Shown here piece by piece: positions 1 to 9,513 of a stretch of 57,323 nucleotides of DNA; within the stretch, counting starts at the first letter, position 1, and the number at the start of each line of letters is the position of its first letter. Where the stretch lies: assembly GCA_002839355.1 (NCBI GenBank), contig PGXW01000036.1, forward strand, positions 1-57,323, read 5' to 3'. The DNA is from Spirochaetae bacterium HGW-Spirochaetae-2. Lineage in GTDB: Bacteria > Spirochaetota > Spirochaetia > Sphaerochaetales > Sphaerochaetaceae. The notes below the pieces were generated by a model that did no database searches, had not been told where the DNA came from, and worked only from the letters and a program-made list of their open reading frames with translations. A program made the position numbers and the translations under genes.

Positions 1-21
1 CAAGGACGTCTTCCATCCGGG

Positions 22-537
22 CTACGAATTCCGCGTCTTCTCTGCTTGGGATGCACCAGTATGCATTGCGGTGAGGTCGAATCCAGTTTTTTTTAGTGTC
101 CTTGCGATGGTGTTCTTGCTCACAGGCACATCCAGCTCAATCCTCGCCTTGTCCTCCAGCAGGCGGAGCGTCCACCTGGAATGTCCTTCCGGGACCGGCC
201 CGCACGCAATCTTGATGATCTTCGCTTCCGCCCTGCCATCCATCTTCCGTTTTGCGTTGTCAGAGTTCTCGTGGCGCTTGAATGTCAGCACTCCCGCAAA
301 TCCATCCTCGGCATAGATCTTGGATACGTTGGTCACCGTCGCGAGACAGACCCCGGCAATATCCGCAACCTGCTCATGGGAATACCGCTCCCCATGATTC
401 TCATCGAGCAGGAGAAGCAATCTCCCCCGGTCGATGATGGTGCTGGAGACTTTCCTGTCCTTGAGCATCCTCTCGATTGTGTCGACCTGATCCTCGGTCA
501 GCCTGACTTGGTATTTCCGTGTTCGTTTTCTTGCCAT
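22..537 (-). pseudogene. IS630-family transposase, N-terminal part in one frame
   Basis: This reading frame encodes about 171 residues of an IS630-family transposase, the enzyme that cuts and joins insertion sequence ends at TA targets. The N-terminal half is a helix-turn-helix region (HEQVADIAGVCLATVTNV), followed by a second winged-helix-like region ending near SKNTIARTLKKTGF. The start at 537 is chosen because GAGGTGG lies just upstream of the ATG. The frame stops at 22. The next frame reads WCIPSREDAEFVARMEDVL to the window edge, which is the expected continuation before the DDE domain of IS630 proteins. The protein is therefore split by a frameshift near position 40. Some insertion sequences use programmed shifting, so this may be either a functional frameshift or a dead copy. 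The rest of the element lies outside the window. Confidence 0.75.
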
Positions 538-611
538 ATCCACCTCTATTCTCATCTTACCAGAGGCAAATGGCAAGTGTTAATATTGTCTAAATATCAT
601 TGGGACAGAAT

Positions 612-777
612 ACTAGTGGCCTGTAAACTCTATTACTTTACTTTCCTTCGGTCTAAGCGGTGTGTGGCGGCGTTCGTGTCGAATCAGATAGCTTGCTATC
701 CTCTTCTCCTTGGCCTAGCCACGCTCCGCTTCCACTCGAAGTCAACTGACAAGTCTGAAGCTTTACAGACCACTAGT
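612..777. mobile_element. foldback (MITE-like) element with 16-bp terminal inverted repeats
   Basis: The ends at 612-627 and 762-777 are 16-bp inverted repeats with one mismatch, beginning ACTAGTGG. The similarity continues inward at lower identity. AAGCGG-N3-GTGGC in the left arm pairs with its inverse in the right arm, and a CTTCG motif precedes it in both arms. A short hairpin GATAGC-TT-GCTATC (687-700) lies near the middle. No coding frame is apparent. The whole unit of about 166 bp could fold into one imperfect hairpin. It lies between the transposase gene and the next minus-strand gene, so it may be a non-autonomous relative of an insertion sequence. A structured RNA or a bidirectional terminator is an alternative. 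Confidence 0.55.
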
Positions 778-784
778 CATCCAA

Positions 785-2596
785 TTATGAAATTATCTCA
801 TGCAATGCTTTCATAAGCGCAAGATTCTCTTCTTCCCGCTTTATTGCAATCCTGACATACTCGCCAGTAATTCCCTGCTTTTTAGAGAGGTCCTTAATAA
901 GAATGTTCTTCTCAAGAAGTTTTGTTGTAATTTCAGAAGCACTGAATTGAGCAGTTACCTCACACATCATATAGTTTGCTTGGGAGGGAATAGGTCGTAG
1001 CATGGGAAATGTTTCCAATAGTTCAAAAAACCTTTCACGTTCCGCTCTGAACCTATCCATCGCCAGATAATAGTCGGAACGATATTTTTCCCAGATCTGG
1101 AGGAAAAATTCTGCAAATGAATTGATGTTCCAAATGGAGACGTCCCGTTTGAGGCTTTGTATGAGTTCCCTGTCTCCTGAAAACAATACACCAAGTCTGA
1201 GTCCAGGAACTCCGTACGACTTGGAGATGCTTTTTATTATGACAACATTGGCATATTGTTCAAGGATTTCCTGTTTCAAGATGGTTGCCTCGGACCAACT
1301 ATCGGAGAAATCAATGAAAGACTCATCCACAATCAAAGTGATATTCTTCGATGCCGCCCAAGAGAGAAGTATGAGCATATCGTTCCATGGTATAAGGTTG
1401 CCTGACGGATTGTCAGGATTAATCACGACCAGGGATCCGATTTTCTTCTGAGAAAAGAAACCGATAATATCTGATACAGAGTAACTAAAATCTTTCTGTT
1501 CAGGAGTATAGGTGACTGTTTGATCGATATCGAACCTGTTGCGATATTCATCGAATGTGGGTTGAATTATTCCCATGGGGCCTTGGAGTTGGTTCATCAA
1601 GGATCTGATCAGTTCAGCAGCACCGTTACCGACAACAGTCTGCTCTTTGTTTGTATTGAAATATTTTGCTGCCAGCAGGGCATTGGTCTCCTGGCCAGAG
1701 GGATAATCGTGAATCAGACGTTCGAAATTGGCTTTTATTTCATCTAGTAGTCTAGTAGGGGGATAATATGGATTGACCAGATAACAGAAATCCAAGAGCT
1801 TTGGATATCGCCAGTATCCCCCAAACCGTTTGGAAATTTTCGTCAACCTTTCTTCTGTGGTGTTGGTAAACAAGGATTCCGCAATGTCGAGATCCTGGAT
1901 ATCGTCGATTTCATACCAGAGTTGCTCACCCAATATCTTTGCTTTGATTCCAGTATCGTCGAGAAGCGATATGACTTTCAATACTTGTTCGTAATACTCG
2001 TTGTTCCCAAGGGCTTTGCAATATGCTTCCAAGAACGGAACATAATGGCTACCGGAAAATCCCTTACTGAATTTATAGATATTCACTGTCTTGTAATATG
2101 TTTCTGTATCACAGAATTTGAATTGGGTTTTATTCAGGAAATCCGAAATCTTGTTGTCCTCACCCACAGTCACCACAGTGCCATCCATCCAACTCTCATA
2201 TTTGGCGACGAGTGCAAGATTTGGGCATGGGTCATCAACGAGACATTTTACCACGGATAGATCGAAGATGAGATCCGACTCTAGAAGCAAGGTATCTTCT
2301 TCAAGCAGGTGCTCTCGAGCGAGGAACAATGAATAGATATTGTTTGTGGTATCGTATATGGTATTCGTTATGAACTCGATTGGGGTTGCGATAGTAAGGG
2401 ATTTGACGAATTCTACCAATGCAGCGCCCTTATATCCGACGACCAGGATGATCTTGGATAGGTGCAAGGTATCCAACTGGGTTAACGCTCGTTCTATAAG
2501 CGTGATTCCATTGACTTCAACCATGCATTTCGTTGCGTTGGCTGTCAATTCCTTCAGTCGTTTTCCCATTCCTGCGGCAAGAATCACTGCTTGCAT
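785..2596 (-). CDS. bifunctional nucleotidyltransferase / class I-II aminotransferase (PntC-like)
   Basis: The 603-residue protein joins two enzymes. Residues 1 to about 240 form a sugar or phosphocholine-type nucleotidyltransferase with the AAGMGKRLK nucleotide loop and an LLLESDLIF acidic metal site. Residues from about 260 to 603 are a fold-type I aminotransferase of the histidinol-phosphate/CobD kind, with NPDNPSGN and the pyridoxal lysine in KSISKSYGVPG. Fusions of a CTP transferase with an aminotransferase are known in treponemes (PntC), where they make and activate 2-aminoethylphosphonate for attachment to surface polymers. That role fits the adjoining polysaccharide cluster. However, the known PntC fusion may use a different aminotransferase class, and no PEP mutase gene is in the window. 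Phosphocholine or aminoalcohol activation is therefore also possible. The gene is transcribed away from the glycosyltransferase operon. Confidence 0.8.
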   Translation of the reverse strand: MQAVILAAGMGKRLKELTANATKCMVEVNGITLIERALTQLDTLHLSKIILVVGYKGAALVEFVKSLTIATPIEFITNTIYDTTNNIYSLFLAREHLLEEDTLLLESDLIFDLSVVKCLVDDPCPNLALVAKYESWMDGTVVTVGEDNKISDFLNKTQFKFCDTETYYKTVNIYKFSKGFSGSHYVPFLEAYCKALGNNEYYEQVLKVISLLDDTGIKAKILGEQLWYEIDDIQDLDIAESLFTNTTEERLTKISKRFGGYWRYPKLLDFCYLVNPYYPPTRLLDEIKANFERLIHDYPSGQETNALLAAKYFNTNKEQTVVGNGAAELIRSLMNQLQGPMGIIQPTFDEYRNRFDIDQTVTYTPEQKDFSYSVSDIIGFFSQKKIGSLVVINPDNPSGNLIPWNDMLILLSWAASKNITLIVDESFIDFSDSWSEATILKQEILEQYANVVIIKSISKSYGVPGLRLGVLFSGDRELIQSLKRDVSIWNINSFAEFFLQIWEKYRSDYYLAMDRFRAERERFFELLETFPMLRPIPSQANYMMCEVTAQFSASEITTKLLEKNILIKDLSKKQGITGEYVRIAIKREEENLALMKALHEIIS

Positions 2597-2810
2597 CTGA
2601 ACTTTTCTCCTATAGATTTGAATAATCGTATCACTAAATGGATTGTCGCACCATGGGGATTCTCATTTTATTTCTACCTATAAGCATTGTATTGGTATAA
2701 ATTGGTCACATTGTGCTCCTACTTGAACTATGGTATCTTTGCACAGGCAACAACCAATCTGATTCGTTTGAATCCGCTTTGGTTCCAAGGGTTATGCAGT
2801 GGGAAAAGCT

Positions 2811-3920
2811 ATGCGGATTTTACATGTGCTCGGCGGTCTCGATCGTGGTGGAGCGGAAGTAATGGTAATGAATCTCTACCGGCATATCGACCGGACACGG
2901 ATCCAATTCGATTTTGTAATACACACACCCAACCGTGGTTATTATGAGGAAGAGATTGAAGCTTTGGGGGGTATCGTTTATCGCGTCCCAAGGTTCACGG
3001 GGTTCAACATTCTAACCTATATAAAAGCCTGGAAGACCTTTTTTCAAGGTAATCGGGCTTTTTCTGCGGTACACGGACATATTGGGAGTTCTGCAGCTAT
3101 CTACTTGGCTATCGCAAAAGGATTTCGGCTTTTTACCATTGCTCATAGCCATGGAGCCGGAAATACCCCTGATTTCAAAGGGTTGATGTATAGTTTCTTT
3201 TCTTTCCCCACCCGGTTCATCGCGGATTATTTTTTTGCCTGTTCCCGTGCCGCCGGGCTCTCGAGGTTTGGAAAGAATATTGTCGATTCCCATAGATTTA
3301 CAATTGTGAAAAACGCAATTGTAATTGAAGAATTTGGGTTTTCTCAAGAGATTCGTACCGCTTTCAGGGCACAATTGCATCTTGGAGACAAGTTTGTTTT
3401 AGGCCATGTGGGGCGTTTCGATCCGTTGAAAAATCATACATTTCTACTCGAAGTGTTTAAATTGGTACATGAATCGTGCCCCGATTCAATTCTATTACTC
3501 GTAGGGGATGGGGAAGAAAGATCCCATATCGAGAGAGCTATCGATATACTCGGATTGACAGATTCTGTTATTCTTTTAGGATCGAGATCCGACGTTTCCA
3601 GTATTTTGCAAGCTATGGATGTATTTGTATTTCCTTCAATAGCAGAGGGCTTGGGCATTAGCCTTATTGAGGCCCAGGCAACAGGCTTACCTTGTGTGGT
3701 CTCCAGAAACGTACCAAGTGAGGCAAAAATCACAAACCTGGTCGACTTTTTATCTTTGCGAGACAATAAAACCAAGTGGGCAACAGCAGTTTTGGAAAAA
3801 AGGATCACCGTACATAGAGAAAGTCATCATAATGAACTTATTGAATATGGGTATGATATCCACAAGATGGTAAGCCAACTTGAGAAATTTTATATGCATA
3901 AAGGGAAAAGTTATGAGTAA
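2811..3920 (+). CDS. glycosyltransferase family 4 (EpsF-like)
   Basis: A GT-B fold glycosyltransferase of about 369 residues, likely adding a sugar to a lipid-linked glycan on the cytoplasmic face of the membrane. It opens with HVLGGLDRGGAEVMVMNLYR, the usual acceptor-side loop of GT4 enzymes. The donor half has GHVGRFDPLKNH, LLVGDGEE and FPSIAEGLGISLIEAQATGLP, the last carrying the E-x7-E retaining-enzyme motif. The ATG at 2811 is preferred because the family normally begins at this motif. A GTG at 2799 would add four residues and lies behind AAGGG. It is the first plus-strand gene of the polysaccharide cluster and is divergent from the PntC-like gene, with about 200 bp between them. Confidence 0.85.
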   Translation: MRILHVLGGLDRGGAEVMVMNLYRHIDRTRIQFDFVIHTPNRGYYEEEIEALGGIVYRVPRFTGFNILTYIKAWKTFFQGNRAFSAVHGHIGSSAAIYLAIAKGFRLFTIAHSHGAGNTPDFKGLMYSFFSFPTRFIADYFFACSRAAGLSRFGKNIVDSHRFTIVKNAIVIEEFGFSQEIRTAFRAQLHLGDKFVLGHVGRFDPLKNHTFLLEVFKLVHESCPDSILLLVGDGEERSHIERAIDILGLTDSVILLGSRSDVSSILQAMDVFVFPSIAEGLGISLIEAQATGLPCVVSRNVPSEAKITNLVDFLSLRDNKTKWATAVLEKRITVHRESHHNELIEYGYDIHKMVSQLEKFYMHKGKSYE

Positions 3921-3962
3921 TAATGTTTATTATAAAAAGTATTTACTATTGGTAAATATTGT

Positions 3963-4883
3963 ATGTTAGGAATCGTAATATTAAATTATATCAATTGGGA
4001 AGATACAGAAAAATGTCTTTTAAGTATCATTGATACAATTAAATCAATTCCATATAGGATATTTCTTGTTGATAACAATTCTCCGACGCGGTGTAGCACA
4101 AGTCTTCGCGAAATCATTGATCAAAACACTATAACTTTCATTGAGAGCTCAAAGAATCTTGGGTATTCGGCTGGAAACAATATCGGAATTAAGTTAGCAC
4201 TTGACTATGATTGTGATAAGATTCTAATCACAAATAATGATGTAGTATTTATTGAATCGGCTATTCAAAACCTCTGTATGGCATTGGATAAGGATTCTTC
4301 TGTCGGTATCGTTGGTCCAAAAATTCTTAACCCAGATTATTCAGTGGATAAGCAAAATTTCATTTGTATCAAGACCGGAATGAAGCAGAGGTATAGGGTA
4401 AGGACCTTCTTGCACTATTTTTTCAAGAAAGACTTCGTTGAATATTATGGCTTGGATAGAAACTTGGATGATTCCTTTCCAGTATATTCTGTATCGGGAT
4501 GTTGTTTCATGATACGTAGAGAATGCGCTGAAGTCGTTCTTCCATTTGATGAAAACTTATTTTTATATGGTGAAGAGCTTATATTGGGAATTCGTATGGA
4601 AGAAGCTGGATTTAAAACAACATATTTCCCTGAGAGTACCATAATTCATGCTCATGGGAAAAGCACGAGTAGCATGAGAGCGAATTCGTATATGGAATCG
4701 GTTAAGAGCGATATCTACTATTCTAAGAAATATCTTGGAGCTTCGCTGTTGTCAATTTTCCCATTATATATAAATAGTATGGGAGGGTATTTATTACGAT
4801 GTATTAAATATGAAGATTACAGAAAAAATCTGCGGAACTTTTTTAAAGTTACATGTAGGAAATTATTTTATGAAAATGGATAA
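3963..4883 (+). CDS. glycosyltransferase family 2 (rhamnosyltransferase-like)
   Basis: A 306-residue GT-A fold glycosyltransferase. The N-terminus shows the nucleotide-sugar site (VILNYINWEDTEKCLLSI, LVDNNSPT, NLGYSAGNN) and the metal-binding acidic motif ITNNDVVF. Conserved features of inverting GT2 enzymes follow around GCCFMIRRE and the catalytic-loop region FDENLFLYGEE. The family includes rhamnosyltransferases that use dTDP-L-rhamnose, which the downstream rfb genes make, so rhamnose transfer is a reasonable inference. The acceptor cannot be told. The gene is noticeably AT-rich compared with the rfb block and lies 9 bp before the next glycosyltransferase gene. Confidence 0.85.
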   Translation: MLGIVILNYINWEDTEKCLLSIIDTIKSIPYRIFLVDNNSPTRCSTSLREIIDQNTITFIESSKNLGYSAGNNIGIKLALDYDCDKILITNNDVVFIESAIQNLCMALDKDSSVGIVGPKILNPDYSVDKQNFICIKTGMKQRYRVRTFLHYFFKKDFVEYYGLDRNLDDSFPVYSVSGCCFMIRRECAEVVLPFDENLFLYGEELILGIRMEEAGFKTTYFPESTIIHAHGKSTSSMRANSYMESVKSDIYYSKKYLGASLLSIFPLYINSMGGYLLRCIKYEDYRKNLRNFFKVTCRKLFYENG

Positions 4884-4892
4884 TGTATTGGT

Positions 4893-6035
4893 ATGAAACG
4901 AGGCCCATCAGCTATTAGGGAAGTCACATGTATCAGTTGGGGAAATGCACAAGATGCAAAAACATGGTCGAATATCCCGCACTTTCTGGTATCATCCCTA
5001 ACTGCTCATGGACTAGTAGTTAATACTGTTGATCTATCGAAGAATCAATTTTTATTTGAAAAAGTTGGCAATCTTGTAAACAAGATACTTTCACGAATAA
5101 TGAAGCAGTATATATTCTTTGATTATTCACGAACGATTCTATTTGATTTAATAGTCAATCGAAAATTGAAAAAGGTCGCCAAAGAGTTCAATACTACCGA
5201 TTTATTTATCTGCTTGTCATTTAGTTATAGTATGAAAGAATTTACTGACACTAAGGTAGTAATGCTATGTGATTGGACTATTGAATATGCCATAAAAACT
5301 TTTTCTCATCGTTCCCCCTTTTGGTTTGAAAAACACGCAATCAATCGCCAAAACTACCTCATGGGAGATGCAGATTTTGTAATCACTTTATTTCCTGATG
5401 TGAAAAGATATTATCAAGAAAAATTTGACAGGATAAGGTATATCGGAAATGTGGTGAATTCTCCTGTTATAGCATCTGATGCAGTTGAAGGTCTAATTAA
5501 ATCCAAATTTATGTGCAATAAGATCCTATTTATTGGAAAGGAATCATATTTGAATGGTTTGATTCCGTTGATGGAGAGCATTGAGATTATCAACAATTTG
5601 GTTCCCATACGCCTTGATGTAATAGGAATGAAGGAAAAGTTGAAAAAAAAGAAGAGCAACAATATTATATTTCATGGATATTTGGATAAAAGCAACACAC
5701 AACAGGAAAGCAAATATTATGCATTGGTCTCTGAGGCGAAAGTGATTGTAAATGTAACTCCGGAATGGGCAGGATTCTCAAGTATGATCGAATGTATGTA
5801 CTATGGAACTCCAGTTATTGTTACAAAATATAAAAACTTTGTTGATACTTTTGGGGATCCAATACCTTTCGGGTTCTATTGTAACAATGAAGTACCCAAC
5901 ATTGTTCAATCAATCATAAAGATCTTAGAAATGAATTACGAAACTTATCATGGACTTGCAAATAGTGCTCATGTAGCAACAAGTGAATTCTCTTGGCAAA
6001 GTTATGTTAAAAAATTACTGAACATGCTAGAATAG
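4893..6035 (+). CDS. GT-B type glycosyltransferase (group 1-like)
   Basis: A 380-residue protein with an unfamiliar N-terminal half. The C-terminal half resembles group 1 glycosyltransferases: KILFIGKESYLNGL, FHGYLDKSN, then VNVTPEWAGFSSMIECMYYG followed by TPVIV, where the donor sugar nucleotide is normally held. The clear glutamate in MIECMYYGTP corresponds to the second acidic residue of the E-x7-E motif. Its place between two GT2 genes in an AT-rich block supports a role in the same glycan. The ribosome-binding site is weak, so translation may be coupled to the gene before it. The donor sugar is unknown. Confidence 0.7.
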   Translation: MKRGPSAIREVTCISWGNAQDAKTWSNIPHFLVSSLTAHGLVVNTVDLSKNQFLFEKVGNLVNKILSRIMKQYIFFDYSRTILFDLIVNRKLKKVAKEFNTTDLFICLSFSYSMKEFTDTKVVMLCDWTIEYAIKTFSHRSPFWFEKHAINRQNYLMGDADFVITLFPDVKRYYQEKFDRIRYIGNVVNSPVIASDAVEGLIKSKFMCNKILFIGKESYLNGLIPLMESIEIINNLVPIRLDVIGMKEKLKKKKSNNIIFHGYLDKSNTQQESKYYALVSEAKVIVNVTPEWAGFSSMIECMYYGTPVIVTKYKNFVDTFGDPIPFGFYCNNEVPNIVQSIIKILEMNYETYHGLANSAHVATSEFSWQSYVKKLLNMLE

Positions 6036-6104
6036 CCCTGACATGCACGTGATACGGAATTATGACTGGTAATTCTATCTGAATAAAACGAATCAGGAAG
6101 AGGT

Positions 6105-7124
6105 ATGTACATGATTCGAAAATCGAACAAGATTTCAGTTGCAATGTGTACCTTCGATGGAGATGGATTTGTTCAGGAGCAACTGGAAAGTATTATCAAT
6201 CAAACTCGTCCCCCGGATGAAATTGTGATCTGTGATGACCATTCATCTGATGGTACTGTTCAAATAATTAGAAATATCCTTGCTAAAATATCCATAAGTT
6301 GCATGCTCATTGAGAATGAACGGAATTTAGGCGTGAATAAGAATTTTGAGAAGGCAATAAGGTATTGTACTGGGAATATCATCTTTACCGCTGATCAAGA
6401 TGATTGTTGGCTTGAGGATAAAATTGAATTCGTTGAAAGCCAATTCAATGCAAATGCAAAGACCCTTTTAGTTTTTACTGATGGTCATGTAGTCGATGAG
6501 AATTTAAAAAGTTTGAACTCAAACCTTTGGGATGTCTTTCATTTTCCTTTCGAGAAGGACGTGACCGGGAACATGTCATTGCTTGAGCTTCTTTTAAATA
6601 GAAACGTTGTTACCGGGGCGACAATGGCTTTTCGTTCCGAGCTCTGTGAGCTTATTCTTCCATTCGGAGAAGGTTGGTTTTTTGATCACTGGATTGCAAT
6701 TATTGCAACGATACGGGGAGGGGTCCAAGCTTTACCCGAAAAGGCAATTAAATACCGAATGCACGGAAAAAATGTTGTTGGAGCAACCAAAGAGGCTTAT
6801 CTTCTTCGTCTAAAAAAATATTTCAGCAATTACTCCAAAGCATTCCTTTCAAGAAAAAGAAACATCTACTATGAGATGCTCTCCCAGTTGGTCACAAGAA
6901 TTGAATCCCAGAAGGAGTTTGATACCGACTCGAGTATCAGAGCCCTTGAATCGATTGAAGACTGTTATTACTTCTGGGCACGGAGATCGCAGATTTACCA
7001 TGAAGCATTTTTTGTAAGTGTTATAAACATCTTCAAAGATCTGCTCAAGGGGAACTATAGAAGATTTTATACTGGGCTGAGAGGTGCTGTCCGTGACCTT
7101 ATCAGTGTTTTCCTCATACAATGA
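6105..7124 (+). CDS. glycosyltransferase family 2 (rhamnosyltransferase-like, DQDD type)
   Basis: A 339-residue GT-A fold enzyme. Signature stretches are VAMCTFDGDGFVQEQLESI, IVICDDHSSDGT, NLGVNKNFEKAI and the metal-binding TADQDDCW. The DQDD-W pattern is characteristic of the GT2 branch that contains bacterial alpha-L-rhamnosyltransferases, which matches the dTDP-rhamnose genes that follow. GGAAGAGG lies just before two alternative ATG codons at 6105 and 6111, and either could be used. The gene is AT-rich. A 125-bp gap with a possible promoter separates it from rfbCD. Confidence 0.85.
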   Translation: MYMIRKSNKISVAMCTFDGDGFVQEQLESIINQTRPPDEIVICDDHSSDGTVQIIRNILAKISISCMLIENERNLGVNKNFEKAIRYCTGNIIFTADQDDCWLEDKIEFVESQFNANAKTLLVFTDGHVVDENLKSLNSNLWDVFHFPFEKDVTGNMSLLELLLNRNVVTGATMAFRSELCELILPFGEGWFFDHWIAIIATIRGGVQALPEKAIKYRMHGKNVVGATKEAYLLRLKKYFSNYSKAFLSRKRNIYYEMLSQLVTRIESQKEFDTDSSIRALESIEDCYYFWARRSQIYHEAFFVSVINIFKDLLKGNYRRFYTGLRGAVRDLISVFLIQ

Positions 7125-7136
7125 GTTTCTTTTATA

Positions 7137-7163
7137 CTCCCATAGTTCAATGATCATTGGGAG
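7137..7163 (+). terminator. possible weak stem-loop after the glycosyltransferase gene
   Basis: CTCCCA at one side pairs with TGGGAG at the other, with a partly self-complementary middle. There is no T-tract, so it may be an intercistronic structure rather than a true terminator. Confidence 0.25.
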
Positions 7164-7194
7164 TTGCTACTTTGTTGTTGGTAGTCCAAAAGAT

Positions 7195-7250
7195 GTGTTA
7201 GTATACCATTGTATAATGATAGAATTACGTATTTAAAGACAGGAAGAAGA
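7195..7250 (+). promoter_or_regulatory. possible promoter for the rfb genes
   Basis: A perfect TATAAT lies at 7212-7217, about 33 bp before the rfbCD start, but no convincing -35 box is placed 17 bp upstream. AGGAAGAAG directly before the ATG at 7250 serves as the ribosome-binding site. Confidence 0.3.
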
Positions 7251-8641
7251 TGGATCATTTAAATCTTTTAAAAGTTATTTCAGGTAACAAGTTTACAGAC
7301 TCTCGGGGTTGGTTCACCGAGTCGTATAATAAGAGGCAATTGGCCGAGCAGGGTATAGGAGTGGAGTTCGTGCAAGACAACCACTCGTACTCGGCATGTA
7401 AGGGGACGCTACGCGGAATTCATTTCCAGAAAGAACCGAAGGCCCAAAGCAAGCTGGTGCGATGTACACGGGGAGCGATCTTGGACGTGGTGGTGGACTT
7501 GCGCAAGGGATCGGCCACGTACAAGCAGTGGTGGTCGTACAAGTTGAGTGCAGAGAATTGTAAACAGTTGTTCATTCCCAAGGGATTCGGGCACGCTTTC
7601 GTCACTCTCGAGGATGACACCGAGATCCAATACAAGGTGGATGAATATTACTCTAAAGAGCACGACAGGAGTATTCGGTATGACGATCCCGAGCTTGCAA
7701 TAGACTGGCAGGTCAAGGCTCCCATACTGTCGGAGAAAGACCTTGCAGCTCCACCGCTGGCCGACAGCGACGCGGATTTCAGCATCACTGTGCTGGTGAC
7801 TGGAGCACAGGGGCAACTGGGGCACGATGTACTGGGGCAACTGGAGGAGAGGGGTATCCGGGGAGTAGGAGCGGACATCGGAGACTTCGATATTACTGAT
7901 GGTGGTTCCACCGAAGCGTATATCAACAGCTTGAAGCCCGACGTGGTGGTGCACTGTGCGGCATATACGGCTGTGGATATGGCTGAGGACGAGCGGGAGC
8001 TATGCCGAAAGGTGAACGTGATCGGGACTGCGAACATCGCCGAATCCTGCAAGCGAATTGGTGCTGCGATGGTATACATCAGTACCGACTATGTGTTCGA
8101 CGGTAGTGGGGATCGTCCATGGGCTGAGGACGAAACGGTCTCCCCATTGGGCATATATGGAGAGACGAAAGCCGAAGGTGAGCTTGCGGTGCGGAAAACA
8201 CTTGACAAACATATTATTGTACGCACTTCGTGGGTATTCGGTAAGAACGGGAGCAACTTCGTGAAGACGATGTTGCGCCTTGGGCGAGAACGGGACAAGG
8301 TTCGGGTAGTGGACGACCAGGTAGGGGCTCCTACCTATACAGTCGACCTTGCCCGGCTTGTATGCGATATGCTACAAACCAACAGGTACGGTACCTACCA
8401 TGCGACGGGTGAAGGGTGGTGCAGTTGGGCTAGTTTTGCCGAAAAGATATTTGCGTTGACGGGAGTTCAGGCCACGGTGGTTCCTGTGCCATCGTCGGAG
8501 TACCAGACGAAGGCAAGACGTCCATTGAATTCGCGCCTTGGAAAGGATAGGCTCGATAAAAATGGCTTCGAGCGTTTGCCCCATTGGCAGGACGCACTTG
8601 AGCGATTCTTGAAGGAATTGGGTGAGGAGGTACGCGCATGA
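7250..8641 (+). CDS. rfbC-rfbD: fused dTDP-4-dehydrorhamnose 3,5-epimerase / dTDP-4-dehydrorhamnose reductase
   Basis: The 463-residue protein carries the last two steps of dTDP-L-rhamnose synthesis in one chain. Residues 1 to about 180 are the RmlC cupin epimerase: [27 protein letters not shown] and [10 protein letters not shown] with the active-site histidines. Residues from about 186 are the RmlD reductase: [12 protein letters not shown] for NADPH, then [10 protein letters not shown] and YGETKAEGE with the catalytic tyrosine and lysine. Separate proteins are the rule in enterobacteria. The fused form occurs in spirochaetes and a few other groups. The coding sequence is richer in G+C than the glycosyltransferase genes around it, as expected for conserved core genes inside a mosaic glycan locus. 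It overlaps rfbA by four bases, which implies translational coupling. Confidence 0.95.
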   Translation: MDHLNLLKVISGNKFTDSRGWFTESYNKRQLAEQGIGVEFVQDNHSYSACKGTLRGIHFQKEPKAQSKLVRCTRGAILDVVVDLRKGSATYKQWWSYKLSAENCKQLFIPKGFGHAFVTLEDDTEIQYKVDEYYSKEHDRSIRYDDPELAIDWQVKAPILSEKDLAAPPLADSDADFSITVLVTGAQGQLGHDVLGQLEERGIRGVGADIGDFDITDGGSTEAYINSLKPDVVVHCAAYTAVDMAEDERELCRKVNVIGTANIAESCKRIGAAMVYISTDYVFDGSGDRPWAEDETVSPLGIYGETKAEGELAVRKTLDKHIIVRTSWVFGKNGSNFVKTMLRLGRERDKVRVVDDQVGAPTYTVDLARLVCDMLQTNRYGTYHATGEGWCSWASFAEKIFALTGVQATVVPVPSSEYQTKARRPLNSRLGKDRLDKNGFERLPHWQDALERFLKELGEEVRA

Positions 8642-9504
8642 AGGGGATTGTGTTGGCAGGAGGAAAGGGGACGCGGTTATACCCCATGACAAAGGCGGTG
8701 AGCAAGCAGCTGCTACCGATATACGATAAGCCACTCATCTACTACCCGATCTCGGTGCTCATGCTTGCCGGCATACGGGAAATCCTTGTCATCAGCACTC
8801 CGGAGGACATTGGCTCATACGAGCGTCTTCTAGGTGACGGTTCCGAGTGGGGGGTGTCGTTCTCTTACCTGATTCAGCAACAGCCACGGGGTTTGGCCGA
8901 TGCATTCATCCTAGGAGAAAAGTTTATTGGAAGCGATAGCGTCTGCTTGGTGCTTGGCGACAATGTTTTCTACGGAATGACACTGTCGGAGATACTGAGA
9001 CAGGCGGCTGGCCGTACCAAGGGTGCCACCATCTTCGGCTACCCGGTGCGGGACGCACGGTCGTTCGGTGTGGTCGAATTCAATGCCGAACGGAAGGTCC
9101 TCTCTATCGAGGAGAAGCCGGAGCATCCGAAGAGCAACTATGCTGTCCCAGGATTATACTTCTACGACAATAGGGTGATCAGTATCGCCAAAGGCGTAAA
9201 GCCCTCCGAGAGGGGAGAGATAGAAATCACCAGTGTAAATAATGCATATCTCGAGTTGGGCGAATTGCATGTGGAATTGCTTGGGCGTGGGATGGCCTGG
9301 TTGGACACGGGAACTCCCGAAGGGATGCTGAAGGCGTCCGAGTACGTGGAGGCGGTGCAGAGTCGTCAAGGGTTCTACATATCCTGTTTGGAGGAGATCG
9401 CCTGGCGAAGGGGATTCATTACAAAAGGCCAGTTGAAAGAGCTCGGAGAGAGCTTGAGAATGACCGAATATGGTCAGTACCTGCTGTCGCTGGTACGGGA
9501 GTAG
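8638..9504 (+). CDS. rfbA: glucose-1-phosphate thymidylyltransferase
   Basis: This enzyme makes dTDP-glucose from dTTP and glucose 1-phosphate, the first step of the dTDP-L-rhamnose pathway. The 288-residue length is normal for RmlA. Diagnostic motifs are [19 protein letters not shown] at the N-terminus (nucleotide binding and catalytic arginine/lysine), [10 protein letters not shown] with the metal aspartate, [20 protein letters not shown] and [11 protein letters not shown]. The ATG overlaps the rfbCD stop as ATGA, with GAGGAGG upstream. It is the middle gene of a compact three-gene pathway block. Confidence 0.97.
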   Translation: MKGIVLAGGKGTRLYPMTKAVSKQLLPIYDKPLIYYPISVLMLAGIREILVISTPEDIGSYERLLGDGSEWGVSFSYLIQQQPRGLADAFILGEKFIGSDSVCLVLGDNVFYGMTLSEILRQAAGRTKGATIFGYPVRDARSFGVVEFNAERKVLSIEEKPEHPKSNYAVPGLYFYDNRVISIAKGVKPSERGEIEITSVNNAYLELGELHVELLGRGMAWLDTGTPEGMLKASEYVEAVQSRQGFYISCLEEIAWRRGFITKGQLKELGESLRMTEYGQYLLSLVRE

Positions 9505-9513
9505 GGGGCTTGG

